This document shows, piece after piece, positions 34,460 to 43,549 of a stretch of DNA of 64,000 nt (its first letter is position 1; each line of letters starts with the position of its first letter). Made by a program: the position numbers and the translations under genes. Source of the DNA: an uncultured Christensenella sp. (lineage in GTDB: Bacteria; Bacillota; Clostridia; Christensenellales; Pumilibacteraceae); NCBI GenBank assembly GCA_910577945.1, contig CAJTNI010000005.1:1-64000 (forward strand), written 5' to 3'. The notes beneath the pieces were generated by a model. That model had not been told where the DNA came from. It searched no databases and saw nothing but the letters and a program-made list of their open reading frames with translations.

Positions 34460-34569
34460 TTCGCATATTTATGCGAATAAGAATTTTGTGTATGAGAATA
34501 CTCATACTACAAATATTATATATGTATTTACTCATAATGTCAATGAGTTTTTGCATTTCAGTGTATAAT
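34460..34569. promoter_or_regulatory. Divergent control region with three dyads and the XRE promoter
   Basis: Three inverted repeats lie in about 90 bases: an 18-bp palindrome TTCGCATA-TT-TATGCGAA (34460-34477), TATGAG-AATA-CTCATA (34491-34506) and ACTCAT-N7-ATGAGT (34530-34548). The last two share the half-site CTCAT/ATGAG. The -10 box TATAAT (34564-34569) ends 6 bases before ATG 34576; its -35 region is poor and lies within the third dyad, as expected for an autorepressed promoter. Confidence 0.65.
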
Positions 34570-34575
34570 TTTTTT

Positions 34576-34917
34576 ATGTTTGGCAGCGTTATAAAAGAAT
34601 TGAGAGCGGAAATGGGTATTACGCAAGCAAAGCTTGCGAGTATACTAGGGTGCAGTCAATCGATGATTGCTCGGTGGGAAAAAGGCGAGTGTGAGCCCAC
34701 CGAGTCGGTAATAGTGAAAGCCGCCGATACGTTTAACGTTTCCACGGATATAATATTGGGACGCGACTATCAGCGCGAGCCGATATTGCGCGCGTCGTAT
34801 TGCGTTAACGCAAGAAAAACGTCGGGCGTCGGCGCGGGCAAACGTGCATGGCTTATTTCCAAATACGACTCTGCGTCCGACGATATCAGAAAAGCCGTCG
34901 ATAAATTGTTATCGTAA
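34576..34917 (+). CDS. XRE family transcriptional regulator
   Basis: 113 residues. A Cro/C1-type helix-turn-helix fills residues 1-65: SVIKELRAEMGITQAKLASIL, SQSMIARWEKGECEPTE and FNVSTDIILGRD. The C-terminal 45 residues are unclassified and basic. I chose ATG 34576, six bases after a TATAAT box, because the family domain starts at once; the in-frame start at 34471 would add a hydrophobic, promoter-derived leader. There is no Shine-Dalgarno, so it is predicted leaderless. The CTCAT/ATGAG dyads upstream are the likely operators, controlling itself and perhaps the divergent zinc-finger gene. Confidence 0.85.
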   Translation: MFGSVIKELRAEMGITQAKLASILGCSQSMIARWEKGECEPTESVIVKAADTFNVSTDIILGRDYQREPILRASYCVNARKTSGVGAGKRAWLISKYDSASDDIRKAVDKLLS

Positions 34918-34952
34918 AGCGATATTATTCGCCGCTATACCGCTTATTGTGC

Positions 34953-35990
34953 TTAGTTTTTATTAAGCGTTTCTTTTATTATATCGCAAATTTGTTTTGT
35001 GCCGTCCACGCTTAGCTCGGACATGGCGCGCGCGTATCTGTCTTTTGCGTTGAACAGCTCGGCGACGGCGGCGGCGAGAGTAGTAGGCGTCATGTCCGAT
35101 TCGCGCAGCACTTTTATTGCGCCGCGCTCCTCGTAATAGCGCGCGTTTTGCAGCTGGTCGCCGCGCGACGCTTTTTCGAGCGGTATGCACAGCGCGGGAA
35201 TTTTGAGCGCGATTGCCTCCGCGAGCGCGTTTGCGCCGCCGCGCGTAACTATCATATCGACGCTTGCGTAAAGGCCGGGCATGTCGTTTTCAAACTCGAT
35301 AGGGCGGTAGCCGCGCTGTTTTTCGCAAACGGCTTTGCCTTTGCCCGTTACGTGTATAACGTCGAAGCAGGCGGTGAGCTTGGGCAGCGCCGATTTTACG
35401 CAGTCGTTGATTGCCGCCGCGCCGCTCGACCCGCCGACTACGGCGATTACGGGCTTCGAGCCGTCGAACCCGAACGCCGCTCTTTTGCTCTTGCCGCGGT
35501 ACAGCGCGGGGTTGAGCGGCGCGCCTACGTGTTCGGCGCGCTTGATGCGCGCTGCGCACGGCTCGAACGCGCACAATATGCGCTGCGACTTGCGCTTTGC
35601 GAGCTTGGTGCACAGCCCGGGCGAAAAATCGCTTTCGTGACTGACGACGGGTATGCGCCCCGCGCCGAGCACGACGGGCAGCGCGGCGTACCCGCCCTTG
35701 CTGAAAATAAGGTCGGGCTTGATTTCGTTCAAAACCTTTTTCGCCGACTTTACGCAGGCGTGAAGCTTGAACGGAACGGCGAGGTTTTTAAAGAATTTGT
35801 CGCGGCGCAGCTTTACGGCTGAAATCGTGTAAAACGGTATGCCGCGCGCCTCGCACAGCGATTTTTCCATGCCGTCGCAGCCGATATATACGCAACGGCA
35901 GTCGCCGCCCAGCGCGGAAATAATCGCGAGATTGGGCATGACGTGTCCCGCCGTGCCGCCGCCTGCAAACGCTATTGTGTACATAGGCAT
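34953..35990 (-). CDS. murG: UDP-GlcNAc:undecaprenyl-PP-MurNAc-pentapeptide GlcNAc transferase
   Basis: 345 residues. GT-B fold glycosyltransferase with the N-terminal GGGTAGHVMP loop, SKGGYAALPVVLGA, HESDFSPGLCTKLA, and the C-terminal donor site VVGGSSGAAAIN and TRGGANALAEAIAL with IPLEKASRGDQLQNA. MurG converts lipid I to lipid II on the inner membrane face. AGGAG lies 4 bases before the ATG. The gene is not in a dcw cluster here; it is alone, divergent from the hydrolase gene. The HESDFSPGL variant is usual in Clostridia. Confidence 0.93.
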   Translation of the reverse strand: MPMYTIAFAGGGTAGHVMPNLAIISALGGDCRCVYIGCDGMEKSLCEARGIPFYTISAVKLRRDKFFKNLAVPFKLHACVKSAKKVLNEIKPDLIFSKGGYAALPVVLGAGRIPVVSHESDFSPGLCTKLAKRKSQRILCAFEPCAARIKRAEHVGAPLNPALYRGKSKRAAFGFDGSKPVIAVVGGSSGAAAINDCVKSALPKLTACFDVIHVTGKGKAVCEKQRGYRPIEFENDMPGLYASVDMIVTRGGANALAEAIALKIPALCIPLEKASRGDQLQNARYYEERGAIKVLRESDMTPTTLAAAVAELFNAKDRYARAMSELSVDGTKQICDIIKETLNKN

Positions 35991-36018
35991 TTTCTCCTTT
36001 TTGTCCGATAAAACGCTG

Positions 36019-36048
36019 TTGACAAACGCCGTCGCCTTGTGATAGAAT
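36019..36048 (+). promoter_or_regulatory. Promoter of the hydrolase-EEP-trmL operon
   Basis: TTGACA (36019-36024), 18 bp, TAGAAT (36043-36048). Transcription would start near 36055, giving a 75-base leader with GGAGGG before ATG 36129. Confidence 0.7.
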
Positions 36049-36128
36049 ACGTAAAAGGCACAGCGCTCGCTTGTCTGATTACCTTGATAATATACTCATA
36101 AACAGCGTGTTTTATGAACGGAGGGATT

Positions 36129-37028
36129 ATGTACGAATATATGGAGCTTACGGGCGGAAAGCGCGTGGCGGTCATGATTTGGGAGGACGTAAGCGCGCCG
36201 CGCGGCGCGGTCGTCATGGTGCACGGAATGTGCGAATACGTCGCGCGATACGACGATTTTTGCAGGTTTCTCAACCGCAACGGCTATTACGTAATCGGCA
36301 TGGATAACCGCGGGTTCGGCGATACCGACCCCGACGCGCGCGGCAAGGGCTACAAGGACATGTTCGAGGACACCGTGGACGATATAAAGCGCGAGGTGGA
36401 AATAGCCAAAGCGCGTTGGAATACGGAAACGGTTTTCGTAATCGGGCACAGCTACGGCAGTATACTTACGCAGCGGTTTATAGAAAAGTACCACGCCGAC
36501 GTGGCGGGCGCGATACTTTGCGGAACCACTATGCAGAGCGGCGCTATGTTGGCGCTCGGGCGCAGGCTCGCGCGCGGCAAGGCGAAAAAGAACCCCGACG
36601 CGCCCGGCAAGCTGTTTGCCAAGCTGACTTTCGAGAGCTACGACAAAAAATTAAAGGACGGCGTAAACGGCTGGATTAACCGCGACAAGGAGGCGGTTGC
36701 GCGGTACAACGCCGACGAGCGCTGCGCGGGCGTCGGCATATGCTCTGTCATGTTCTACAAAGAAATGTTCGAGGGGCTTACGCGTATCAACCGCGAGCGC
36801 GGACGCGTACCGAGCGACTTTAAGCTCATGATAGCGTCGGGCACGGACGACGGCGTGGGCGGCTACGGCAAGCTGATTAAAAAGCTTGTTAAGGCGTATC
36901 GCAAGGAGTGCGGCATTGTCCCGCGCGTGAAAATGTACGAGGGCGGCAGGCACGAAATTCTCAACGAAATAAACAAGGGCGTCGTGTACGAGGATTTTGT
37001 CGAGTTCTTGGACGATTGCGCGAAATAA
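36129..37028 (+). CDS. Serine aminopeptidase-type alpha/beta hydrolase (monoacylglycerol lipase-like)
   Basis: 299 residues, cytosolic. Hydrolase_4 family features: VVMVHGMCEYVARYDDFCRFL, GMDNRGFGDTD, nucleophile elbow GHSYGS (about residue 108), and a late acidic residue (SGTDDGVGGYG) and His (GGRHEILNE). These match monoacylglycerol lipases and lysophospholipases. GGAGGG 5 bases upstream supports ATG 36129 rather than the frame start 36114, which overlaps that site. The next gene begins 1 base after the stop, so they are coupled. Confidence 0.88.
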   Translation: MYEYMELTGGKRVAVMIWEDVSAPRGAVVMVHGMCEYVARYDDFCRFLNRNGYYVIGMDNRGFGDTDPDARGKGYKDMFEDTVDDIKREVEIAKARWNTETVFVIGHSYGSILTQRFIEKYHADVAGAILCGTTMQSGAMLALGRRLARGKAKKNPDAPGKLFAKLTFESYDKKLKDGVNGWINRDKEAVARYNADERCAGVGICSVMFYKEMFEGLTRINRERGRVPSDFKLMIASGTDDGVGGYGKLIKKLVKAYRKECGIVPRVKMYEGGRHEILNEINKGVVYEDFVEFLDDCAK

Positions 37029-37029
37029 T

Positions 37030-38130
37030 ATGAAAAAGTGCGTCAAGATAACTTTGCTGAGCGTCGGCATTCCCGTGCTCGCGTTTATACTGATTGTCGT
37101 GTCCTATCTGCTGTACGTGGTGTGCACGTATTCGCGCATAGCGGACAACCTCGCGCTGAGCGTGGCGAACAACCACGAAACGGTCGCCGACGGCGCGGGC
37201 GAGTACACGGTTATGACTTATAACGTAGGGTTCGGCGCGTACAGCCCCGATTACACGTTTTTCATGGATACGGGCGTAATGCGCGACGGCACAAAGACGA
37301 CGGGCAAGTACGGCAAGGCGATTTCCGCCGACGACGTGCGCAAAAACACCGACGGGTCGGTGGGCGTGATACAAAAATACAGCCCCGACTTCGCCATAAT
37401 TCAAGAGGTCGATTACGATTCGTCGCGCAGCTACAAGGTGGACCAGCGCGCGGCGTTTACGGGTATAGACGGGTACGGGTCGGTATTTGCCGAAAACTAC
37501 CACAGCAGCTATTTGGCGTATCCGTTCGGCGACCCGCACGGCAAGAACAACGCGGGCATAGTCACGTTGAGCAAGTACAAGGTCGCGGACAGCGTGCGGC
37601 GCAGCTTTCCGATATCGGGCGGGTTTTCAAAGTTCACCGATTTGGATAGATGCTTTTCGGTCACGCACGTCCCCGTCGGCGACAAAACGCTGTCGCTTAT
37701 ATCGCTGCATATGTCGGCGTACGACAAGGGCGGAGTAATTCGCAAAAAGCAGGCGGAAATGCTCAAAGGCGTTTTGCAAGAGGAATACGACAAGGGATAT
37801 TACGTTATCGCGGGCGGCGATTTCAATCAGGATTTAATCGGCAATCTCGAAAAGTTCGCGAGCGAACAGCAAATCCCCGAGTGGGTCGCGACTTACGACG
37901 AAAACGACCTGCCGCAGGGCTTTTCCATAGCGACCGATTTCCATTCGACGGTGGGCTCGTGCCGCGGCGCGGACGTGGTGTGGAAGCGCGATTGGACGTA
38001 CACCTGCGTGATAGACGGCTTTATCGTTTCCGATAATATCGCCGTTAAAAAAGCCGAAATAATAGACAACGATTTCGCGTTTTCCGACCACAATCCCGTA
38101 TTGCTTACGTTTGAGTTTAACGCGAATTAG
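37030..38130 (+). CDS. Endonuclease/exonuclease/phosphatase (EEP) family membrane-anchored protein
   Basis: 366 residues. An N-terminal membrane segment (about 6-32) anchors an EEP domain with the usual blocks: MTYNVGFG, IIQEVDYD, NNAGIVTLSKY, LHMSA, AGGDFNQD and FSDHNPVLLTF, carrying the metal-binding Glu, Asp, Asn and catalytic His residues. The outward-facing placement suggests a phosphodiesterase or phosphatase acting on extracellular or lipid substrates such as sphingomyelin-like molecules. ATG 37030 is chosen because it follows the upstream stop directly; an earlier frame start lies inside the hydrolase gene. Confidence 0.85.
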   Translation: MKKCVKITLLSVGIPVLAFILIVVSYLLYVVCTYSRIADNLALSVANNHETVADGAGEYTVMTYNVGFGAYSPDYTFFMDTGVMRDGTKTTGKYGKAISADDVRKNTDGSVGVIQKYSPDFAIIQEVDYDSSRSYKVDQRAAFTGIDGYGSVFAENYHSSYLAYPFGDPHGKNNAGIVTLSKYKVADSVRRSFPISGGFSKFTDLDRCFSVTHVPVGDKTLSLISLHMSAYDKGGVIRKKQAEMLKGVLQEEYDKGYYVIAGGDFNQDLIGNLEKFASEQQIPEWVATYDENDLPQGFSIATDFHSTVGSCRGADVVWKRDWTYTCVIDGFIVSDNIAVKKAEIIDNDFAFSDHNPVLLTFEFNAN

Positions 38131-38140
38131 AGGATAAACA

Positions 38141-38602
38141 ATGTTCAATATTGTATTGGTCGAGCCCGAAATTCCCCAAAATACGGGCAATATATCGCGC
38201 ACCTGCGCGTGCACGGGCGCGGCGTTGCACATAGTCAAGCCCATGGGGTTCGAGATAACCGACGCCAAGCTCAAACGCGCGGGGCTCGATTATTGGGACA
38301 AGCTGAATTTGACGTATTACGAAAATCTAAACGAATTCTTCGAACGCAACGCGGGCGGGCGGTTCTTTTACCTGTCGAAAAAGGCGAGCAAGCGCTACAC
38401 GGACGCGGAGTACCGCGACGGCGATTTTCTCGTGTTCGGCAAGGAGACCAAGGGCTTGCCCGAGTACGTCGTTTTCGACAACCCCGACACCGCGCTGCGC
38501 ATACCCATGGCGGCGGGCTTGCGCTCGCTCAACCTATCGAACACCGTGGCTTTGGTGCTGTACGAGGCGTTGCGGCAAACGGGGTTCGCGGGGTTGTCTT
38601 AG
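38141..38602 (+). CDS. trmL: tRNA (cytidine/uridine-2'-O)-methyltransferase
   Basis: 153 residues, the compact SPOUT knot type. Motifs: NIVLVEPEIPQNTGNISRTCA, LHIVKPMGFEI, LVFGKETKGLPEYV and IPMAAGLRSLNLSNTVALVLYE, which form the S-adenosylmethionine-binding knot of TrmL (YibK). The enzyme 2'-O-methylates position 34 of certain leucine tRNAs. GAGGAT lies 6 bases before ATG; it is the third gene of the operon starting at 36129, 10 bases after the EEP gene. Confidence 0.92.
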   Translation: MFNIVLVEPEIPQNTGNISRTCACTGAALHIVKPMGFEITDAKLKRAGLDYWDKLNLTYYENLNEFFERNAGGRFFYLSKKASKRYTDAEYRDGDFLVFGKETKGLPEYVVFDNPDTALRIPMAAGLRSLNLSNTVALVLYEALRQTGFAGLS

Positions 38603-38780
38603 CGCGTAACGAGTAATTCGGAATATGCAATCGCGACGCTGCGCGCGACTTGTCTGCGCTTGTTTCGATTTTATTCAATCAAGGATGCGCATTGTCGGTT
38701 AGGGCTGACGATGAGACGCGCGCTTGACGGAAGTCTGTTTACGCGCTTTGCATTGCGCGTTACTAATTGTTTAAATTCAG

Positions 38781-38809
38781 TTGAGAAAAATTTTTATTTG
38801 TGCTACAAT
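38781..38809 (+). promoter_or_regulatory. Promoter of the topoisomerase pair
   Basis: TTGAGA (38781-38786), 17 bp, TACAAT (38804-38809). The leader of about 24 bases holds GGAGG before ATG 38839, a conventional arrangement. Confidence 0.75.
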
Positions 38810-38838
38810 GAAATGCAACACGCAACGGAGGAGCTTTT

Positions 38839-40794
38839 ATGTCTGATTATAATGCGGGTAATATAAAGGTTTTGGAGGGGCTCGACGCCGTACGACTGCG
38901 TCCCGGTATGTATATCGGTACGACGGGCGTCAAGGGCTTGCATCATATATTGTGGGAGATAGTGGACAACTCGATAGACGAGGTGTCCAACGGCTACGGC
39001 ACGGGGCTTACGGTGACCGTTTACGCCGACGGCAGCGCGTCTGTGGAGGACGACGGCAGAGGTATGCCCGTCGATATCCACCCGCAGCTCGGCGTGTCGG
39101 GCGTAGAGGTCATATTTACGCAGCTGCACGCGGGCGGCAAGTTCGACAGCAGCAACTACGCGCACTCGGGCGGCTTGCACGGCGTGGGCGCGTCTGTCAC
39201 TAACGCGCTATCCGAATGGCTGACCGTCGAGGTTTTCCGCAACGGCACTACGTATCGCATGGAGTTCGAGTCCAAGGACGTCAACGGCGACGGCGAGGTC
39301 AAGGGCGGCATACCCAAGTATTCGCTCATCGACACGGGCGAAAAGACGGACAAGCACGGCACGAAGGTGCGGTTCAAGCCCGACGCGCGCATATTCGAAA
39401 CTGTGGTGTTTCAGTTCGAGACGATAGCGCGGCGGTTGAAGGAACTTGCGTTCCTCAATAAGGGCGTCGGCATAAAGCTCGTGGACGAGCGCGTGCGCGT
39501 CGGCGACGGCTATCGCGCGTTGGAATACAAATACGACGGCGGCATTATCGATTTCGTAAAGTATATCAACGAGGCTCGCAACACGCTGTACGACGAGCCT
39601 ATCATGCTCAAAGGCGAGCGCGACGGCATTTCCATGGAATTGGCGTTCCAGCACACCGATGCGTACACCGAGAATTTGTTTTCGTACGTAAACAACATTC
39701 CCACCACGGAAGGCGGCACGCACGAAACGGGCTTTAAGGCGGCGTATACCAAGGTCATGAACGACTTTGCGCGGCGCGTGGGCATGCTCAAAGACAAGGA
39801 CGCAAACCTGTTGGGCGACGATTACCGCGAGGGGCTTACCGCCGTTTTGTCCATACAGATGACCAACGTGCAGTTCGAGGGTCAAACCAAAACCAAGCTC
39901 GGCAATCCCGCGGCGCGCATAGCAATCGAAGCGCTCGTATCGCAGCTTTTGAGCGAGTATTTCCAAGACGCCAAAAACGAGGACGTCGGCGAGGCGATAC
40001 TCAAAAAGGGCATGCTCGCGGCAAAGGTGCGCGAGGCGGCGCGCAAGGAAAAGGAAATCACGCGCGCCAAGAACGCGATAGACAACTTCAATCTAGTCGG
40101 CAAGCTCACGCCGTGCACGGGCAAAAAGCCCGAGAACAACGAGTTGTTCATCGTCGAGGGCGACAGCGCGGGCGGCACGTGCAAGCAGGCGCGCGCGCGG
40201 TCGTATCAGGCGATTTTGCCGCTCAGGGGCAAGCCGCTCAACGCCGAGAAAAAGCGTATAGACCAGGTGCTCGCCAACGAGGAAATACGCACGCTCATAT
40301 CGGCGCTCGGCTCGGGGATAGGCGAGGATTTCAACGTGGACAACCTCAACTATCACAAGGTGATTATACTGTCCGACGCGGACGTCGACGGATATCATAT
40401 CCGCGCCATACTGCTGACCTTCTTCTTCCGCTACATGAAGGATTTGATTAACGAGGGGCACGTGTATATCGGGCTGCCGCCGCTGTACAAAATCGAAAAG
40501 GGCAACAATGTGGAGTACGCGTACGACGACGCGGCGCTCGCCGACGCAAAGGCGAGAATGGGCAAGGGCGCGTCCGTACAGCGCTATAAGGGCTTGGGCG
40601 AAATGAACGCCGACCAGCTCTGGGAAACGACGATGAATCCCGAACAGCGCGCGCTTATGCAGGTTACGATAGAGGACGCGGCGGAGGCGGAAAAGCTGGT
40701 GTCCGTACTTATGGGCGACGCCGTAGAGCTACGCCGCGAGTATATTATCGAGCACGCCGACTTTAACAAGGTGGACGGGTTCAAGCCCGCGTAA
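38839..40794 (+). CDS. parE: Type IIA topoisomerase ATPase subunit (ParE/GyrB)
   Basis: 651 residues. GHKL ATPase motifs: EIVDNSIDEVSNGYG, DDGRGMPVDIH and GGLHGVGASVTNALS; transducer domain in the middle; TOPRIM motifs EGDSAGG, PLRGKPLN and SDADVDGYHIR. The subunit hydrolyses ATP to drive strand passage with the A subunit encoded next. Sequence alone leaves GyrB and ParE close; I favour ParE because the adjacent A subunit is of the clostridial ParC type. GGAGG precedes ATG. The length is normal for the family. Confidence 0.85.
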   Translation: MSDYNAGNIKVLEGLDAVRLRPGMYIGTTGVKGLHHILWEIVDNSIDEVSNGYGTGLTVTVYADGSASVEDDGRGMPVDIHPQLGVSGVEVIFTQLHAGGKFDSSNYAHSGGLHGVGASVTNALSEWLTVEVFRNGTTYRMEFESKDVNGDGEVKGGIPKYSLIDTGEKTDKHGTKVRFKPDARIFETVVFQFETIARRLKELAFLNKGVGIKLVDERVRVGDGYRALEYKYDGGIIDFVKYINEARNTLYDEPIMLKGERDGISMELAFQHTDAYTENLFSYVNNIPTTEGGTHETGFKAAYTKVMNDFARRVGMLKDKDANLLGDDYREGLTAVLSIQMTNVQFEGQTKTKLGNPAARIAIEALVSQLLSEYFQDAKNEDVGEAILKKGMLAAKVREAARKEKEITRAKNAIDNFNLVGKLTPCTGKKPENNELFIVEGDSAGGTCKQARARSYQAILPLRGKPLNAEKKRIDQVLANEEIRTLISALGSGIGEDFNVDNLNYHKVIILSDADVDGYHIRAILLTFFFRYMKDLINEGHVYIGLPPLYKIEKGNNVEYAYDDAALADAKARMGKGASVQRYKGLGEMNADQLWETTMNPEQRALMQVTIEDAAEAEKLVSVLMGDAVELRREYIIEHADFNKVDGFKPA

Positions 40795-40953
40795 CGCGTT
40801 AACCGCGCATGCGCTACTTGCGCAAGGCTTCGGCTATGCCGAGGCTTCGCGTATTGCGGGCGCAATTTCGCCGCGAGCGTTGCGGCGTTCGGCGCGCAAA
40901 TACGTAGGATATAATCGCAATCATTCTTCGACATTTATAATCGGTGATATAAT

Positions 40954-43410
40954 ATGGCACAAGACGATAACAGCAAAAACGTAAGCAAATCGCTAATTGT
41001 TCAGACCATGGAGGACGTAATGCGCGACTCCATGATTCCGTACTCGGAATCGGTCATTCTCGACCGCGCGTTGCCGCGCGTGGAGGACGGACTCAAACCC
41101 GTTCAGCGTCGCATACTTTACACCATGCAGCAGCTCGGCATTACGCCCGACAAGCCTTACCGCAAGAGCGCGCGTATCGTCGGCGACTGCTTGGGTAAGC
41201 TGCACCCGCACGGCGATTCGTCCATATATCAAGCGATGGTGCGCATGGCGCAACCGTTTAATATGGGCGCGCCGCTCGTAGACGGGCACGGAAACTTCGG
41301 GTCTGTGGACGGCGACGGCGCGGCGGCTATGCGTTATACCGAGGCAAGGCTGACGCCGTTGGCTTTGGAGCTACTGCGCGATATAGACAAAAACACGGTC
41401 AAATGGTCGTGGAACTTCGACGATACGTTGCTCGAACCCGACATTTTGCCGGGGCGCTTCCCCAATCTTTTGGTAAACGGCGCGACGGGCATAGCGGTAG
41501 GTCTTGCGACCAACATTCCGCCGCACAACCTCATGGAGACAATCGACGGCGTTATCGCGTATATCGACAATCCGCGCATATCGCTTAAAGATATGATGAA
41601 GATAATCAAAGGTCCGGATTTCCCGACGGGCGGCGTGATTATCCCCAACGACCTCGAAACGGCGTACGAAACGGGCAAGGGTAAAATAGCCATTCGCGCC
41701 AAGCTGCATATAGAAAACGGCGACAACGACAAAAAGCTTATCGTTATCGACGAAGTGCCGTACGGCGTGAACAAGGCGCAGCTTTTGGAAAGCATAATCA
41801 AAGTGCGCGAGGACAAAAAGGGCGTGCTCTCCGGCATAACCGACGTTGTGGACGAGTCCGACCGCGTGGGCATGCGCGCCGTAATAAAGGTCAAGCGCGA
41901 TTTCAACCCCAAAGAGATTATCAACGCGCTGTTCAAGTACACCAATTTGTCGATAAATTTCTCGTTCAATATGGTCGCGATTGCCGACGGCAAGCCTCAG
42001 CTCATGGGCTTGCTGGACATTATCGCGTACTACGTAAACTATCAGCGCGAGGTCGTGCTGCGCCGCACCAAGTACGAGCTGGACGCGGCGAGAAAGCGCG
42101 AGCATATTTTGGAGGGCTTGGTTATCGCCGTACGCAATATCGACGAGGTAATCAAGATTATCAAGGCGAGCGCGAACACGACCGCCGCGAAAGAGGCGCT
42201 CAGAAAGCGTTTCGAGCTGTCGGAGATTCAGGCGCAGGCGGTGCTCGACATTCGTTTGGCGCGGCTCACGCACCTCGAAATATTCAAGCTGGAAAAAGAG
42301 CTTGCCGACATACGCAGCGAGATAGCGCGCTTGGAGGCGATTGTCGCGTCCAAAAAGCTGCAAATGGAGCTTGTAAAGACCGAGCTTTTGGGCATTCGCA
42401 AGCAGTATAAGGAAAACCGCAAGAGCGCGGTCGTCAAGGGCGTGGAGCAGTACGTCGTGCCGAGCGACGACGAAAAACCGACGTTCGAGTACGTGGTCGC
42501 CGTCAACGGATACCGTCAGCTCAAAAAGATGCTCGTCAAAAACTTTACGATGGCGACCAAGGACTTTACCGATACGTCCACGCTCAACGAGATATGTTCG
42601 AGCATTGTCAAAGCCAAGTCGACGGACAGAGTGTTTGTGTTCACCAACCTCGGCAACTGCTACAAGGTGGACGTGGAGAGTATTCCCGACGGCAAGTGGC
42701 GGGAGAAGGGCGCGTCGCTCAAAGCGATTGTCGCCGACGCGACGGAAAACGAGTTCCCGCTGTATGTGCGTTTGGTCGAGGAAAAACTGCCCAAGGGCAG
42801 TCTGTTGTTCTACACCAAGAACGGTCTTGTCAAAAAATCGCCGTGGAGCGAGTACGGCGTGGTCAAGTCGGCGTTTGCCGCGACCAAGCTGCGCGACGGC
42901 GACAGCGTAATCGCTATCGAGGACGAGGTCGAAGGCTCGTCGCTTATGATTATAACCAAGCAAGGCATGTGCCTTAACGCCGACATGTCGGACGTACCCG
43001 CGCAAAACCGTATCGCCACTGGCGTTAAGGGCATTGCGCTCGCCGACGGCGACGACTGCGTGCTCATTCGCCAAGTCAACGGCGACGGCGAGATTGCGAT
43101 TGTAACCGACCGCGGCTTTGCCAAGCGCGTGCTCGTTTCGCAAATAGACGTAATGACGCGCTACCGCAAGGGCGTGAAAATCATGGATTTCGGAAAGGGC
43201 AAGGCGGACAACGGCAAAGAGGTAACGTTCGCGTCGTGCGTGACCGTGCCGTACAAAATAGTGCTCAACGTGGACGACGAATATCTGACCGCGTACTCGA
43301 CGGAAAACCTGCCCATAGAAAACCGCACGCATGCGGGCAGACCGCTGCTCAAAGGCAAGCACACGATTAACGCCTGCTATATATACAACGACAAGCTTAT
43401 TAACGGTTGA
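40954..43410 (+). CDS. parC: DNA topoisomerase IV subunit A (ParC-type)
   Basis: 818 residues. The breakage-reunion domain shows VEDGLKPVQRRILYTM, KSARIVGDCLGKLHPHGDSSIYQAMVRMAQ and GAAAMRYTEARL with catalytic Tyr128. The long coiled coil and a C-terminal beta-pinwheel follow (about 500-818). No clear GyrA box (QRRGGKG-like) is present in the pinwheel, and the PYSESVILDRALPRVEDG start is typical of the clostridial topoisomerase IV form, so decatenation rather than supercoiling is inferred. GGTGA lies upstream. It follows parE after 159 bases; TATAAT boxes in this gap may add a promoter. A terminator follows. Confidence 0.86.
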   Translation: MAQDDNSKNVSKSLIVQTMEDVMRDSMIPYSESVILDRALPRVEDGLKPVQRRILYTMQQLGITPDKPYRKSARIVGDCLGKLHPHGDSSIYQAMVRMAQPFNMGAPLVDGHGNFGSVDGDGAAAMRYTEARLTPLALELLRDIDKNTVKWSWNFDDTLLEPDILPGRFPNLLVNGATGIAVGLATNIPPHNLMETIDGVIAYIDNPRISLKDMMKIIKGPDFPTGGVIIPNDLETAYETGKGKIAIRAKLHIENGDNDKKLIVIDEVPYGVNKAQLLESIIKVREDKKGVLSGITDVVDESDRVGMRAVIKVKRDFNPKEIINALFKYTNLSINFSFNMVAIADGKPQLMGLLDIIAYYVNYQREVVLRRTKYELDAARKREHILEGLVIAVRNIDEVIKIIKASANTTAAKEALRKRFELSEIQAQAVLDIRLARLTHLEIFKLEKELADIRSEIARLEAIVASKKLQMELVKTELLGIRKQYKENRKSAVVKGVEQYVVPSDDEKPTFEYVVAVNGYRQLKKMLVKNFTMATKDFTDTSTLNEICSSIVKAKSTDRVFVFTNLGNCYKVDVESIPDGKWREKGASLKAIVADATENEFPLYVRLVEEKLPKGSLLFYTKNGLVKKSPWSEYGVVKSAFAATKLRDGDSVIAIEDEVEGSSLMIITKQGMCLNADMSDVPAQNRIATGVKGIALADGDDCVLIRQVNGDGEIAIVTDRGFAKRVLVSQIDVMTRYRKGVKIMDFGKGKADNGKEVTFASCVTVPYKIVLNVDDEYLTAYSTENLPIENRTHAGRPLLKGKHTINACYIYNDKLING

Positions 43411-43428
43411 CCGTAGTCAATCGTTACC

Positions 43429-43462
43429 GCAAAAGCCGCGACCGACAGTCTGCGGCTTTTGC
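43429..43462 (+). terminator. Terminator after parC
   Basis: A perfect 11-bp stem GCAAAAGCCGC / GCGGCTTTTGC around a 12-base loop, 18 bases after the stop codon. Confidence 0.8.
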
Positions 43463-43514
43463 ATTGCATATAAATCGCGGCGCGGCGTAATGCCTGCACG
43501 GCGCGGTCAATCGC

Positions 43515-43543
43515 TTGACAAAAGGCGATATAAGGAATATAAT
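43515..43543 (+). promoter_or_regulatory. Leaderless-type promoter of lgt
   Basis: TTGACA (43515-43520), 17 bp, TATAAT (43538-43543), 6 bases, ATG (43550): perfect consensus boxes and the same spacing as at four other genes. Confidence 0.87.
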
Positions 43544-43549
43544 CAAGCT

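Noticed and set aside
41371..43362. 663-residue minus-strand frame opposite parC
   Set aside because: The plus-strand ParC motifs are unambiguous; the antisense frame shows none.
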